A stretch of DNA of 64,000 nt from NCBI GenBank assembly GCA_963769045.1, contig CAVYKK010000026.1, forward strand, positions 186,001-250,000. Direction: 5' to 3'. A program made the translations under genes and the position numbers. The notes under the pieces are model-generated. The model was not told the origin of the DNA. It worked only from the letters and a program-made list of their open reading frames with translations, and made no database searches. The stretch is from Methanocella_A sp963769045 (GTDB lineage: Archaea; Halobacteriota; Methanocellia; Methanocellales; Methanocellaceae). Shown piece after piece: positions 1-7,386 of this stretch; positions within the stretch are counted from its first letter, which is position 1; each line of letters opens with the position of its first letter.

Positions 1-372
1 TTCTCTAAGTTCCAGCTCCGTTACCTGTTAAGCACCCGCACGGCCATTTCGCTGGCCGCAGATGTGGACGGCTACATGGCCGGGTTTGTCATCGGCATCA
101 TGAACCGGAACCGCTTCGGGACCTACGGGCGGATTTATACTCTCGACGTGGACGAGGGCTACCGGGGGCATGGCATCGGCTCGCAGCTCACGCATACCCT
201 GCTGGAGGACCTCCGGCTGGCCGGGTGTGAAAAGTGTTTTCTGGAAGTGCGGGTCAATAACTACAGCGCCATCAAGCTATACGAGCGCCTGGGCTTCGAA
301 AAGAAGAACATCATCGTCGACTATTACGCGCCCGGCGTGCATGCGATTAAGATGAAGAAAGACCTGCAGTAA
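1..372 (+). CDS. GNAT acetyltransferase, 5' end cut by window edge
   Basis: The open frame enters from the left edge without a stop, so only the last 123 residues are visible. They carry the GNAT core: a YTLDVDEGYRG-HGIGSQL stretch, which is the acetyl-CoA pyrophosphate loop (R/Q-x-x-G-x-G/A type), then a LEVRVNNYSAIKLYERLGF segment, the usual motif B of RimI-like N-acetyltransferases. This family moves an acetyl group from acetyl-CoA to an amino group, in RimI relatives the N-terminus of a protein. The substrate cannot be told from the sequence. An internal GTG at 64 is only the first start-like codon inside the window, not the real start. The 3' end overlaps the convergent protease reading frame by about 25 bp. 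Confidence 0.85.
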   Translation, partial: FSKFQLRYLLSTRTAISLAADVDGYMAGFVIGIMNRNRFGTYGRIYTLDVDEGYRGHGIGSQLTHTLLEDLRLAGCEKCFLEVRVNNYSAIKLYERLGFEKKNIIVDYYAPGVHAIKMKKDLQ

Positions 373-849
373 GTCGTTTTATGGCGGCCGGGATGCGGAC
401 GTTTTTTCCTGTGGCGGCATAGTATATGCACGCAAGATTGACGGCCACGATCAGAAGCGACAGAGCGATAGAAATGTCGCCAACGGCCGCGTAGATGGTC
501 GAGATGTCTGTACCGGGGGATAGTTTAGCGCATAGATCGATGTCCTCGCTGCCAGAAATGCGGACAGCAGGCCCTGGCCTGTTGCTGCAAAGAAAATGGC
601 GAGCAGTGACGTCATGAAGAGACCGGCCAGGTTTACCAGCACGAGATCGGCATTGTTTGTCAGGACAGTGTGCTCTGTATAGGCATCCGTCCCGAAGACG
701 TTGACGTAAATGCTATAGACATGGCCGCCCACGGCGTCGATTACGGCCGCATGGGCTGCCTCATGGGCGAGCCCGTAGCCGTAGTTCCCGACGAACAGGA
801 CTATCGCGACGACCATGACAGTCCGGGCTAAACGTAAACGTCCATCCAT
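347..849 (-). CDS. M50-like membrane zinc metalloprotease, frameshifted
   Basis: The N-terminal part, from the ATG at 849, has a membrane segment and the motif HEAAH (HExxH zinc site) in the setting GLAHEAAHAAV, as in site-2-protease-like M50 peptidases and related membrane proteins. A second membrane segment (LVLVNLAGLFMTSLLAIFF) follows. That frame then becomes Arg/Pro/Thr rich and stops at 451. The neighbouring frame, read from about 560, instead gives SPGTDISTIYAAVGDIS and a clean membrane helix (LSLLIVAVNLACIYYAATG), ending at a TAA at 347. I infer one gene of about 167 codons broken by a one-base frameshift near 540-560. It is either a decayed gene or a sequencing error. The substrate is unknown. 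Confidence 0.6.
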
Positions 850-1107
850 CTCTTCCCACCATATCTAACCGGTGGGGACACAATTTTAAAAGCTTTTTCC
901 TCATTTCGACAGAATTTTCATTTTTCTGGTGCCCGTGCGGATAAAGTTCAATGGAAGGGCGGCATGGCGATAGAAATTGTACTGCAACGGTATGCTGCGC
1001 ATGTACAGGCGCCTGGCTGTCGTGATCGGGCATCACTGAAGGGCGTCGTTGCAGCGGGAACGATACTTTTTATCCTCGCAGGTCAGAGTGGTTAACGCGG
1101 GGATGGA
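850..1107. other. Intergenic spacer, nothing recognised
   Basis: This lies between the protease start and the promoter of the que operon. Short open frames here have no recognisable domain, ribosome site or family motif. I see no hairpin of note. Confidence 0.5.
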
Positions 1108-1153
1108 TTTATATAATCCCCCGGTATTATAAGGGTAATATCCGGGTAATACC
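1108..1153 (+). promoter_or_regulatory. que operon promoter with palindromic candidate operator
   Basis: A TATA-like box (TTTATATAAT) lies at 1108-1117, about 40 bases before the first ATG. It is followed by GGTATTA (1123-1129), GGTAATA (1134-1140) and TAATACC (1147-1153). The outer two are exact inverted copies with a centre near 1138, where transcription should begin. The middle copy is a near-direct repeat. A short inverted repeat over the start site, just before a ribbon-helix-helix gene, is the usual arrangement for autoregulation by such a protein. This role is inference. Confidence 0.55.
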
Positions 1154-1154
1154 T

Positions 1155-1340
1155 ATGGCGAAGATCTGCGTGGACGTTCCCCAGGAGCTGCTGGACGACC
1201 TGATGGCTCACGTCGGGGAGGATAAAAAGTACGTCAACCAGTCCGACGCGGTCCGGGCGGCCATCCGGCGGCTGCTGGACGCGCTGGACGACATCGATGA
1301 GCGACGGGGCCGGACGACGGTAAGGAGACCGAAGACATGA
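1155..1340 (+). CDS. Ribbon-helix-helix (CopG/Arc-type) DNA-binding protein
   Basis: A 61-residue protein. It begins with a beta strand (MAKICVDVPQELLDDLMAHV), followed by two helices (SDAVRAAIRRLLDAL), the ribbon-helix-helix fold of small dimeric repressors. A basic tail follows (RRGRTTVRRPKT). The stop codon overlaps the queC start (ATGA at 1337-1340), so the two are translationally coupled. The gene leads the preQ0 operon and sits directly behind an inverted repeat, so a role as repressor of its own operon is a reasonable inference. An antitoxin role is less likely because no toxin-like gene follows. Confidence 0.75.
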   Translation: MAKICVDVPQELLDDLMAHVGEDKKYVNQSDAVRAAIRRLLDALDDIDERRGRTTVRRPKT

Positions 1341-2026
1341 CATCTATAGCGTTATTATCCAGCGGCCTGGACTCCGTGGTCGCGTTCAAGAAAGAGCTGG
1401 ACGCGCACGGCATCGGGCTGGCGATCACGTTCGACTACGGTCAGCGGGCTGCGGCCAAAGAGATCGAGATGGCCAGGCTCATATGCAAACGGTACGGTGT
1501 CAGGCACCTGGTGATGGAGCTGTCCTGGCTGGAAGAAATCACGGGCACTTCGCTGGTGAACCGTGGCGAGAAGGTCCCGGAGCCGAGCGAAAAGGAGCTG
1601 GACGAGACGACGGGCAAGGCCCGGGAGACCGCCCACCTGGTCTGGGTGCCGAATCGTAACGGCCTGTTCATCAACATTGCCGCCTCGTATGGCGATGCGT
1701 TCGGCTATGACCATATCGTGGTCGGGTTCAATGCCGAGGAGGGCGCGACGTTTACAGATAACTCCATGCCGTTCGTGGAAGCGATCAACAAGAGCCTCTA
1801 CTATTCCTGCGAGAAGAAAGTACAGGTAGTCGCCCCGGTCGGCAACCTCGACAAGGAAGAGATCATCAAGGAAGGCGCGAAGATCAATGCGCCGCTGGAC
1901 CTGAGCTGGAGCTGCTACTTCACCGGGGAAAAGCCCTGTGGCAAGTGCGAGAGCTGCCTGCGGCGGGCCCGGGCGTTCAAGCGTGCCGGTATCATTGACC
2001 CGGCCATCGGGGGGAAGCACAAATGA
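1337..2026 (+). CDS. queC: 7-cyano-7-deazaguanine (preQ0) synthase QueC
   Basis: QueC converts 7-carboxy-7-deazaguanine and ammonia to preQ0 with ATP. In archaea preQ0 is inserted at tRNA position 15 and becomes archaeosine. The protein has 229 residues, the usual length. The N-terminus carries the PP-loop ATP site as LLSSGLDSVVAF (family SGGxDS, with Ser in place of the first Gly). The C-terminal zinc site is complete: Cys193, Cys201, Cys204 and Cys207 in CYFTGEKPCGKCESC. The start ATG overlaps the stop of the upstream regulator gene, and the end overlaps the DUF366 gene start by 4 bp. Confidence 0.95.
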   Translation: MTSIALLSSGLDSVVAFKKELDAHGIGLAITFDYGQRAAAKEIEMARLICKRYGVRHLVMELSWLEEITGTSLVNRGEKVPEPSEKELDETTGKARETAHLVWVPNRNGLFINIAASYGDAFGYDHIVVGFNAEEGATFTDNSMPFVEAINKSLYYSCEKKVQVVAPVGNLDKEEIIKEGAKINAPLDLSWSCYFTGEKPCGKCESCLRRARAFKRAGIIDPAIGGKHK

Positions 2027-2583
2027 AGTGCATCATCCCGGACCGGCGCATCGACTACGACGGGAGCCAGATCTCGTCGCTCTGGGCGTATACGCTGTTC
2101 AAGGTGCAGGACGACAGCATCGTCTGCTTCCGCGGCAGCTGCGACGTCTCGGCGTTCCATATGATCGACCTCGAAGACCGCATGAACGAGGAGAAGATCG
2201 AGTCTCCGGACATGATACAGTTTATCATAGAGCACTTTGACTCGACGTCGCTGTCGCTGGCCTATACCCGGCAGCGGCTGCTCTCATGCATTGCCCTCGA
2301 GGCGCTGATCGACCGCAAGGTCCTGGCCACGCGCTCGGGCGACGACCTGTACCACGACGGCCAGAAGATGTCCGTCTCCATCGCGTCCGCGAGCCCGGTG
2401 AGCCAGAAGATACACTTCGGCATCAACGTCCGGTCCGACGAGTGGGGCAGCCTGGAGAAGGCGGGCATCTCCGAAGCCGAGGCGGATGCCCTGTGCGCCG
2501 AGATCGGCAGCCGCTACGCCTCAGAGTACGAAGACATCCAGCGAGACATGCGCAAATCGAGACCACTGGGGGTATTTACATAA
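2023..2583 (+). CDS. DUF366 family protein
   Basis: A 186-residue protein that starts MKCIIPDRRIDYDGSQ and resembles the DUF366 family, which occurs in archaea and some bacteria, often beside queuosine/archaeosine genes. It overlaps queC by 4 bp (ATGA) and ends just before queE, so it is co-translated with the preQ0 genes. There is no signal peptide or membrane segment. No catalytic motif is known to me. An accessory role in 7-deazaguanine or tRNA modification is inferred only from context. Confidence 0.75.
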   Translation: MKCIIPDRRIDYDGSQISSLWAYTLFKVQDDSIVCFRGSCDVSAFHMIDLEDRMNEEKIESPDMIQFIIEHFDSTSLSLAYTRQRLLSCIALEALIDRKVLATRSGDDLYHDGQKMSVSIASASPVSQKIHFGINVRSDEWGSLEKAGISEAEADALCAEIGSRYASEYEDIQRDMRKSRPLGVFT

Positions 2584-2600
2584 AAGCCCCGGTCCGCGAG

Positions 2601-3317
2601 ATGTTCGTGAGCGTCCAGGGCGAAGGGCCGTATGTGGGCTACCGTCAGCTGTTCGTCCGGTTCCCGAAGTGCAATCTCAACTGCATCTACTGCGACACGC
2701 CGAAGGAGTGGGAGAACGAGAAGAAATGCCATGTGGAAAAGGCCCCGGGCTCCGGCGAGTTCGACGAGATCGACAATCCGCTGTCAGTCGCACAGGTGAT
2801 GGATATCATCGCCGCGCAGAAGCGCATACACTCGGTGTCGCTGACAGGGGGCGAGCCGCTGCTCTACGCGCCGTTCATCAAAGAGCTCAAGGGCGCGAGG
2901 GCCCCGCTGTACCTTGAGTCCAACATGACGCTGCCTGAAGGCGCCAAAGAGGTGAAGGACGTGGTCCGTTACGTGTCCGGCGACTTCAAGCTCGAGGGAC
3001 AGTGTGACTTCAAGGGGCAGTATGAAAAGTACTTTAACGCGACCGTCCGGTCGTTCAGTATCCTGCGGAAGACCAGCTTCCGGGACTGCTTCTGCAAGGT
3101 GATCGTGACGGAAGGCCTGGACAGCGAGGACATGATGCATGCGCTGGACCAGATCAAGGGGAGCATCTCCACGCTGATCCTGCAGCCGGTGACGCCCTGC
3201 GGCGAAGCCCGGGCGGCCAGCCCGCAGCAGGCGCTGATGCTCCAGGACATGGCGATGGACTTAATCGAAGACGTGAGGATCATACCGCAGACGCATAAGC
3301 TCTGGGGGTGCCTGTAA
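2601..3317 (+). CDS. queE: 7-carboxy-7-deazaguanine synthase QueE (radical SAM)
   Basis: QueE rearranges 6-carboxytetrahydropterin to 7-carboxy-7-deazaguanine using S-adenosylmethionine and a [4Fe-4S] cluster. The motif VQGEGPYVG is followed by CNLNCIYC (Cys24, Cys28, Cys31 from the ATG), the CxxxCxxC cluster site. SLTGGEPLL is the GGEP SAM-binding motif and LQPVTPCGEA lies near the C-terminus. The first ATG in frame is at 2601. However, the codons just upstream encode IKAPVRE, which fits the family N-terminus, and a GGGGG tract lies 8 bases before an ATA at 2580. The true start may therefore be a non-standard ATT or ATA at 2574-2580. The gap to DUF366 would then vanish. Confidence 0.92.
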   Translation: MFVSVQGEGPYVGYRQLFVRFPKCNLNCIYCDTPKEWENEKKCHVEKAPGSGEFDEIDNPLSVAQVMDIIAAQKRIHSVSLTGGEPLLYAPFIKELKGARAPLYLESNMTLPEGAKEVKDVVRYVSGDFKLEGQCDFKGQYEKYFNATVRSFSILRKTSFRDCFCKVIVTEGLDSEDMMHALDQIKGSISTLILQPVTPCGEARAASPQQALMLQDMAMDLIEDVRIIPQTHKLWGCL

Positions 3318-3318
3318 C

Positions 3319-3657
3319 ATGAGACTTGGTGTGACAGAATATTTTGACAGCGCGCACTACCTGCCCGGCCACAAGAAATGCGGCCAGACGCACGGCCACA
3401 CGTATACCGTGGAGCTGATCGTGGAAGGGGAGAAGAAGGGCGCGGGTATGGTAGTCGACTTCTATGACCTGAAGAGCGTTTTGAAGAAGGTGCTGAGCGA
3501 GTACGATCACCGGCTGATCAACGAGATCATCGAGTACCCCAGCGTGGAGAATATCAGCCAGTCGATCTATGAAAAGCTGCAGGGCCAGATCGAACTGCCT
3601 TACATGATACGCGTCTGGGAAGGCCGCGGCAAGTGGTGCGAGATGGGCGACCTCTGA
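3319..3657 (+). CDS. queD: 6-carboxytetrahydropterin synthase QueD
   Basis: QueD, of the 6-pyruvoyl-tetrahydropterin synthase family, makes 6-carboxy-5,6,7,8-tetrahydropterin from dihydroneopterin triphosphate, the step before QueE. The 112-residue length is normal. The zinc ligands are visible in DSAHYLPG (His13) and THGHTY (His25, His27), with a candidate catalytic Cys21 between them. The DHRLIN motif is in the second half, and a late Glu (VWEGRGKW) matches the pterin anchor. It starts one base after the queE stop. The operon supplies three steps of preQ0 synthesis. The GTP cyclohydrolase must be elsewhere. Confidence 0.92.
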   Translation: MRLGVTEYFDSAHYLPGHKKCGQTHGHTYTVELIVEGEKKGAGMVVDFYDLKSVLKKVLSEYDHRLINEIIEYPSVENISQSIYEKLQGQIELPYMIRVWEGRGKWCEMGDL

Positions 3658-3807
3658 CGCCGCAAGCCGCCAGCAGCCATCCGATGACCGAAGTTCTGCA
3701 GGGTGCAGATAATGAAAAACAAATGTCCCTGTCGCCGCCGGGCGGGCCTTCGCACGCGCGCGAACGGCAGGGCATCATCAATACCTATTCTTGATATTTC
3801 GTTTTAA

Positions 3808-4122
3808 TTAATCGATCAGCAGGATTGCCATGGGCTCGGGGGTCTGGCCGATGGGGAAAGTGATGGCCATACCTGCCTCGGCCGCGGTCTTTTTCATGTT
3901 GATGCCGACCGCGTGTTCCGGAATGCGGGCCATGTTCGGGTGCAGGCAGATGCCGTTCTCCAGGTTGCATTTCTCGTACAGCTTGCATAAGCCATTGACA
4001 AAGGCAAAGTACTTCGCCGGCTTAGGCGAACAACCGGAACTTGACAGGCAGCGCCGGACCCGGTCCTCCACGCAAACGTCGGCCACCGATCGCGTGCACG
4101 CGCAGCAGACCTTTACTGCCAT
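3808..4122 (-). pseudogene. Internally deleted copy of the DUF2284 gene
   Basis: The C-terminal 60 residues, from CEKCNLENGICLHPNMARIPEH to the end, are nearly identical to the complete DUF2284 protein at 9140-9775. The N-terminal part keeps only the VEDRVR-C stretch. Roughly 100 residues that the other copy has in the middle are missing, including the CPPHCP cluster motif and the central helical region. A Cys-rich leader (VCCACTRSVADVC) precedes. I read it as a remnant of a duplication with an internal deletion. A short functional metal-binding protein cannot be excluded, since the frame is open and five C-terminal cysteines remain. Confidence 0.65.
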
Positions 4123-4235
4123 TGCACTTTGACGACAATACTAACAGGTACCATTTACCCATGCAGAGTTAACAATGGCGTTTTCATTGTCAGGAACAGA
4201 GATGTACTTCGGTCCGTCGTTATGAGTGTTTCTTT

Positions 4236-4628
4236 CTACCGGCCCTTCAATTTTTCGGTCATTTCCTCCGATCCTGCTTTCCTGGGATAAGAACGATGAC
4301 GATAATCTTTAAGCTTATTTTTCATGTCGAGCCCGCGTCGGGTAGCCTGGAACGTCCTGGCCAGTTTTCCATACACAAATTCTTCCTCGTACAACGCCAA
4401 CCCCAGGTTCACCAGTGAATCCTCACTGGCATACCGGTCATCGAGGCCGATCATGGCGCCGAGCACGCCCTCCGGTCTGATCCAGGACAAAGCGGATAGC
4501 TCTTCGACACTCATCTTGCGCGGGTATTTCTCGCGGAGAATCTCGTAAAGTAATCTCCGCGTCCGGCTTCTTTTCAGCGAATGGCATACACGCCCTATGT
4601 CGATCCAGTCCTCGCCTTCGTCAGCCAT
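4236..4628 (-). CDS. Winged-helix archaeal transcriptional regulator-like protein
   Basis: A 130-residue soluble protein. Residues 15-55 (SLKRSRTRRLLYEILREKYPRK then MSVEELSALSWIRPEGVLGAMIG) look like an archaeal winged-helix domain: a helix, the HTH pair and a wing reaching YASEDSLVNLGL. The C-terminus is a basic helix that ends in KLKGR. There is no sensor domain. The start ATG is at 4628. Target genes are unknown. A long AT-rich spacer separates it from the secreted-peptide cassette on the other strand, so control of that cassette is possible but unproven. Confidence 0.6.
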   Translation of the reverse strand: MADEGEDWIDIGRVCHSLKRSRTRRLLYEILREKYPRKMSVEELSALSWIRPEGVLGAMIGLDDRYASEDSLVNLGLALYEEEFVYGKLARTFQATRRGLDMKNKLKDYRHRSYPRKAGSEEMTEKLKGR

Positions 4629-5147
4629 ACCTTAGACAATCCCCTAACAATCCTCCCCCACACAGATAACTCGTAGCTTGCAGGTGGTTATATAGCTTAT
4701 GACCACTTCGTTGAACTATCCGTCGGTGGGCGCTGTCATTTAAAACGGCGCGCATTAGCATCTCACATTATGGCTCATCTACGCAATTGTCGGCGGAAAT
4801 ATCGGCTGGAGAATATTATAAATGTATCTGCGATAATTGTATCAATCGCCTAGGAACTGAACTATGTTTTCGTATATGTTAAAAAATATAAATATGGCAA
4901 TATAATAATTTTCCGGAGAATTTTGGAAGAAGATGTGGTCGACAGTTGCCGATTATTTTCAACGATTTTGAATGATTTCCAAGCGCACCTGCGGAAAAAT
5001 TCCACAGGTACGGGAAAAATTAATATAATCTGCTAAATGACCGATCGATCGGAAGCACAGTCCCGGAGGCCCGGGCGACCGGCAGGCGAACCAAGCCGCC
5101 CGTCGTCAGGCCTGCAGGGAGGTCTTCGCAACAGGAATAATGATCCC
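4629..5147. other. AT-rich spacer with likely promoter of the cassette
   Basis: A 500-bp gene-free stretch that is clearly AT rich from about 4740 to 5035. An AT-rich TATA-like segment (AATTAATATAAT) near 5019-5030 could drive rightward transcription with a leader of nearly 200 bases. That leader would hold the structured element at 5148-5217 before the secreted-peptide gene. A small inverted repeat (ACCTG...CAGGT) lies near 4987-5009. Confidence 0.4.
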
Positions 5148-5217
5148 GGGGCCGGACGGCAGGCAGGCGCTTTACCCAACCAGCCGTCGACCGGCTCCCG
5201 AGGGCTGGCTTCACAAA
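5148..5217 (+). ncRNA. Candidate structured RNA element, copy A
   Basis: The outer stem GGGGCCG (5148-5154) pairs with CGGCTCC (5192-5198). The inner stem GACGGC (5155-5160) pairs with GCCGTC (5183-5188). The loop contains GGCAGGCGCTTTACCCAA (5162-5179), and GCTTCACAAA follows the structure (5208-5217). The loop core and the trailing motif are identical in copy B at 8811-8883, while both stems differ in sequence but still pair. Conserved loop with compensating stems is the signature of a structured RNA. It lies directly before the secreted-peptide gene, so it may be a cis-acting leader. I do not recognise a known riboswitch class. Confidence 0.5.
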
Positions 5218-5237
5218 AATAAGGTGTGTTAAGAGAT

Positions 5238-5696
5238 ATGAGAATGAAGAAACTTGGAATCGTGGCGGCTGCCCTGACAATATTCATTGCAGTGGCCATC
5301 GGTAACGCATCAGCCAGCACCTGGAGCGGCACTGACTACTCGCAGTTCCAGTCTGGAAACTCGTTGATATGGTCAAGTACCGTTAGTGATACGGAACCGA
5401 CGGTGTCGGCTGGTACGCAGCTGACCTGGGCGAACACATTCGATAACGAATGCATCGGTTCAACCGCATACGGCATACTATTCGCATCAGATGAGCTGGG
5501 CGGCTGGACTACGACCCCTGGTCCCCAGATCGCAGTAGGATCCAGCCATGCCTGAGCTCCAAGTGGCTCGTACACCGCCCTCCCGTCTGACTATGGCGTG
5601 CACCACCACCACCTGGGTATTAAGCACATAATAAGCGGCACCAGCAACGGCAACTGGGACTACCAGATAGACAACACACAACACTACTATAACTAA
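5238..5696 (+). CDS. Secreted peptide/protein with in-frame TGA
   Basis: The N-terminus is a signal peptide: MRMKKLGIVAAALTIFIAVA ending at an Ala-Ser-Ala type cleavage site. A Ser/Thr/Trp/Gly-rich mature part follows. The frame meets TGA at 5553-5555 (after GSSHA), then continues open for 46 more codons in the same style (APSGSYTALPSDYG, HHHHLGIKHI, GNWDYQIDN) to a TAA at 5694-5696. A TGG to TGA change (Trp to stop) is the simplest explanation, so the gene may be a nonsense-mutated form of a protein of about 150 residues. The ATG at 5238 (or 5244) follows AAGGTG. It heads a cassette with two ABC-2 permeases. No family is recognised. Confidence 0.5.
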
Positions 5697-5743
5697 CTAA
5701 AAACATTGTTATTTTTTTTTTAAAAATGATTGGAGGTCGTGCG

Positions 5744-6574
5744 ATGGGCAACACGTTGAAAGTGGCAAAAAAGGAATTCACGGATCTCGTGAATAGTCGG
5801 TTAATGATCATTGTTTTAGTCTGGTTCGGCCTGTTTTCGATCGGCATCGCATATTACACCTACAGCCACAATTACCTTAATCACGTGAACCACCCCTCGG
5901 ACTACTTTTTCTACGTGTCGCCCGTGGAGATATTTTTTGATGGCCTGGTCAACATTTTCCGGTATTATGGCCCGGTGCTGGCGGTCGTGACTGGCTTCGT
6001 GTCGATGGCTTCGGAGGTCGATGGAAGGGCGCTGGGCACGCTGTTGACGAAGCCGCTGTACCGGGACACGGTCATCAACGGCAAGCTGCTGGGCAACCTG
6101 GCCTTCTTCGCGGTCCTGGTGCTGGCGACTTCAGTTTTCTACGGCGCCTTCGTGCTGGCGATGACCGGTAACATGTCCACTACCGCAGGAGTGTGGGGGA
6201 CTGTACCCCTGGTACTGTTGCTCTGCCTGCCCTGCATGATGTTCATATACTCACTGTCAGTCTTCGTCACCCTGCTGATTCGAGACCAGAGCTTGGCGCT
6301 GTTCATGAGCCTGTTGTCGTACTACGTTCTGTTCGAGCTACTGTCGTTTGCAAACATTGTCGTGGGGATCCAGGAATACTTCCACAGCAAGGCTCTGGGC
6401 GATCTGGTCATGGGGCTCTCGATGGACCATATGTACTTTATGCTTCTCGGGAGCGGTCCTGATCTGGGCAGTATACTGGCGAACAATGGCTTCGAGTTTT
6501 TTAAGCTGGCCCTGTTCTGTGTCGTCATGGTGACGCTCGCCTACATCGTGTTCTTGAGGAGGGATGTCGCGTGA
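5744..6574 (+). CDS. ABC-2 type transporter permease (NosY-like)
   Basis: About 276 residues with six predicted membrane helices, starting MGNTLKVAKKEFTDLVNSRLM, the usual cytoplasmic entry of ABC-2 permeases. The EVDGRALGTLLTKPLYRDTVINGKLLG region is the coupling segment typical of NosY/ABC2_membrane-type exporters. The ATG at 5744 is chosen over 5726 because a strong GGAGGT lies 6 bases before it. The gene overlaps the next permease by 4 bp, so the two likely form a heterodimer. No ATP-binding subunit is encoded nearby. The cargo could be the secreted peptide upstream, by context only. Confidence 0.82.
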   Translation: MGNTLKVAKKEFTDLVNSRLMIIVLVWFGLFSIGIAYYTYSHNYLNHVNHPSDYFFYVSPVEIFFDGLVNIFRYYGPVLAVVTGFVSMASEVDGRALGTLLTKPLYRDTVINGKLLGNLAFFAVLVLATSVFYGAFVLAMTGNMSTTAGVWGTVPLVLLLCLPCMMFIYSLSVFVTLLIRDQSLALFMSLLSYYVLFELLSFANIVVGIQEYFHSKALGDLVMGLSMDHMYFMLLGSGPDLGSILANNGFEFFKLALFCVVMVTLAYIVFLRRDVA

Positions 6575-7371
6575 ACCCGGTCCTGTCGGTGGCCCGGAAC
6601 GAGCTCGCCATCCTGATCCGGAGTCGAATGGTGCCTGCGTACGTCGGTTTTATACTGATCCTGGCGACGACGGAGGCCATGGCAGCCCCGTCTTATCTGG
6701 CAGCTCCGGATGCCCTGGACAGGACAACGGAATTTTTGCTCTGCGTGGGCGATCCGTTCTTTTTCGTGTCGCTGGTGACGATGCTGGTCGCGATGTGCGT
6801 CGGGGGGATGTCGGTGGCGAACGATCGTTCCCGGGGCGCCCTTGATGTCCTGATCACGAAGCCCATGTATCGTCGGGATGTGATGCTCGGCAAGATCGCC
6901 GGCGGTTGGGCCTTCATGTTCCTGCTCTCCGTGATTGGCGAAGCGCTGGTCGTATCCGTGCTGATGATCTTCGTAGGGGTTCCGGGGTCGTTCGGCGAGC
7001 TGTTCCTCCGGGCCGGCACTTTCGTCGTACTGCTCTCCGCGGAGGCCGTGTTCACGCTAGCCCTGGTCATGCTGTTCGGGTTACTGCTGAGCAAGGCTGA
7101 AGCGCTAATCGTAGCCGTATGTTTCATCTCGATAGAGTGGCTGACCACGTCATTTCCGCTTAATTATATTTTGCCGGGGCCGTTGATGTTCCTCGATCCG
7201 CGCAACATTTACTACTACGCCACCATCTTGCCGGACATCAAACTCTTCGACGCGACGACGTCATACGGCGTGTGGCTGGGCAATGACTTGCCGTACATTG
7301 TCCTGCTCTTCGCGGAAGTGGCGGTCCTCGTGTTGATCGATTGCATGGCCTTTAACCGGAAGGATTCCTAG
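6571..7371 (+). CDS. ABC-2 type transporter permease, second subunit
   Basis: A 266-residue polytopic membrane protein that begins with GTG overlapping the stop of the previous permease. It shows the same architecture: a cytoplasmic start (LSVARNELAILIRSRMVPA), a VANDRSRGALDVLITKPMYRRDVMLGKIAGG coupling loop parallel to that of its neighbour, and about six helices. Pairing of two different ABC-2 permeases suggests a heterodimeric exporter or membrane-remodelling complex that borrows an ATPase from elsewhere. Confidence 0.82.
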   Translation: MNPVLSVARNELAILIRSRMVPAYVGFILILATTEAMAAPSYLAAPDALDRTTEFLLCVGDPFFFVSLVTMLVAMCVGGMSVANDRSRGALDVLITKPMYRRDVMLGKIAGGWAFMFLLSVIGEALVVSVLMIFVGVPGSFGELFLRAGTFVVLLSAEAVFTLALVMLFGLLLSKAEALIVAVCFISIEWLTTSFPLNYILPGPLMFLDPRNIYYYATILPDIKLFDATTSYGVWLGNDLPYIVLLFAEVAVLVLIDCMAFNRKDS

Positions 7372-7386
7372 AGGAGATGATATCTC

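Noticed and set aside
5553..5555. Selenocysteine or another recoded TGA
   Set aside because: No Sec insertion structure was recognised and no redox-type context surrounds the codon. A Trp to stop change is simpler.
5744..7371. Complete ABC transporter operon
   Set aside because: Two permeases are present but no gene with Walker A/B or signature motifs occurs between 4.2 and 9.1 kb, so a full transporter cannot be claimed.
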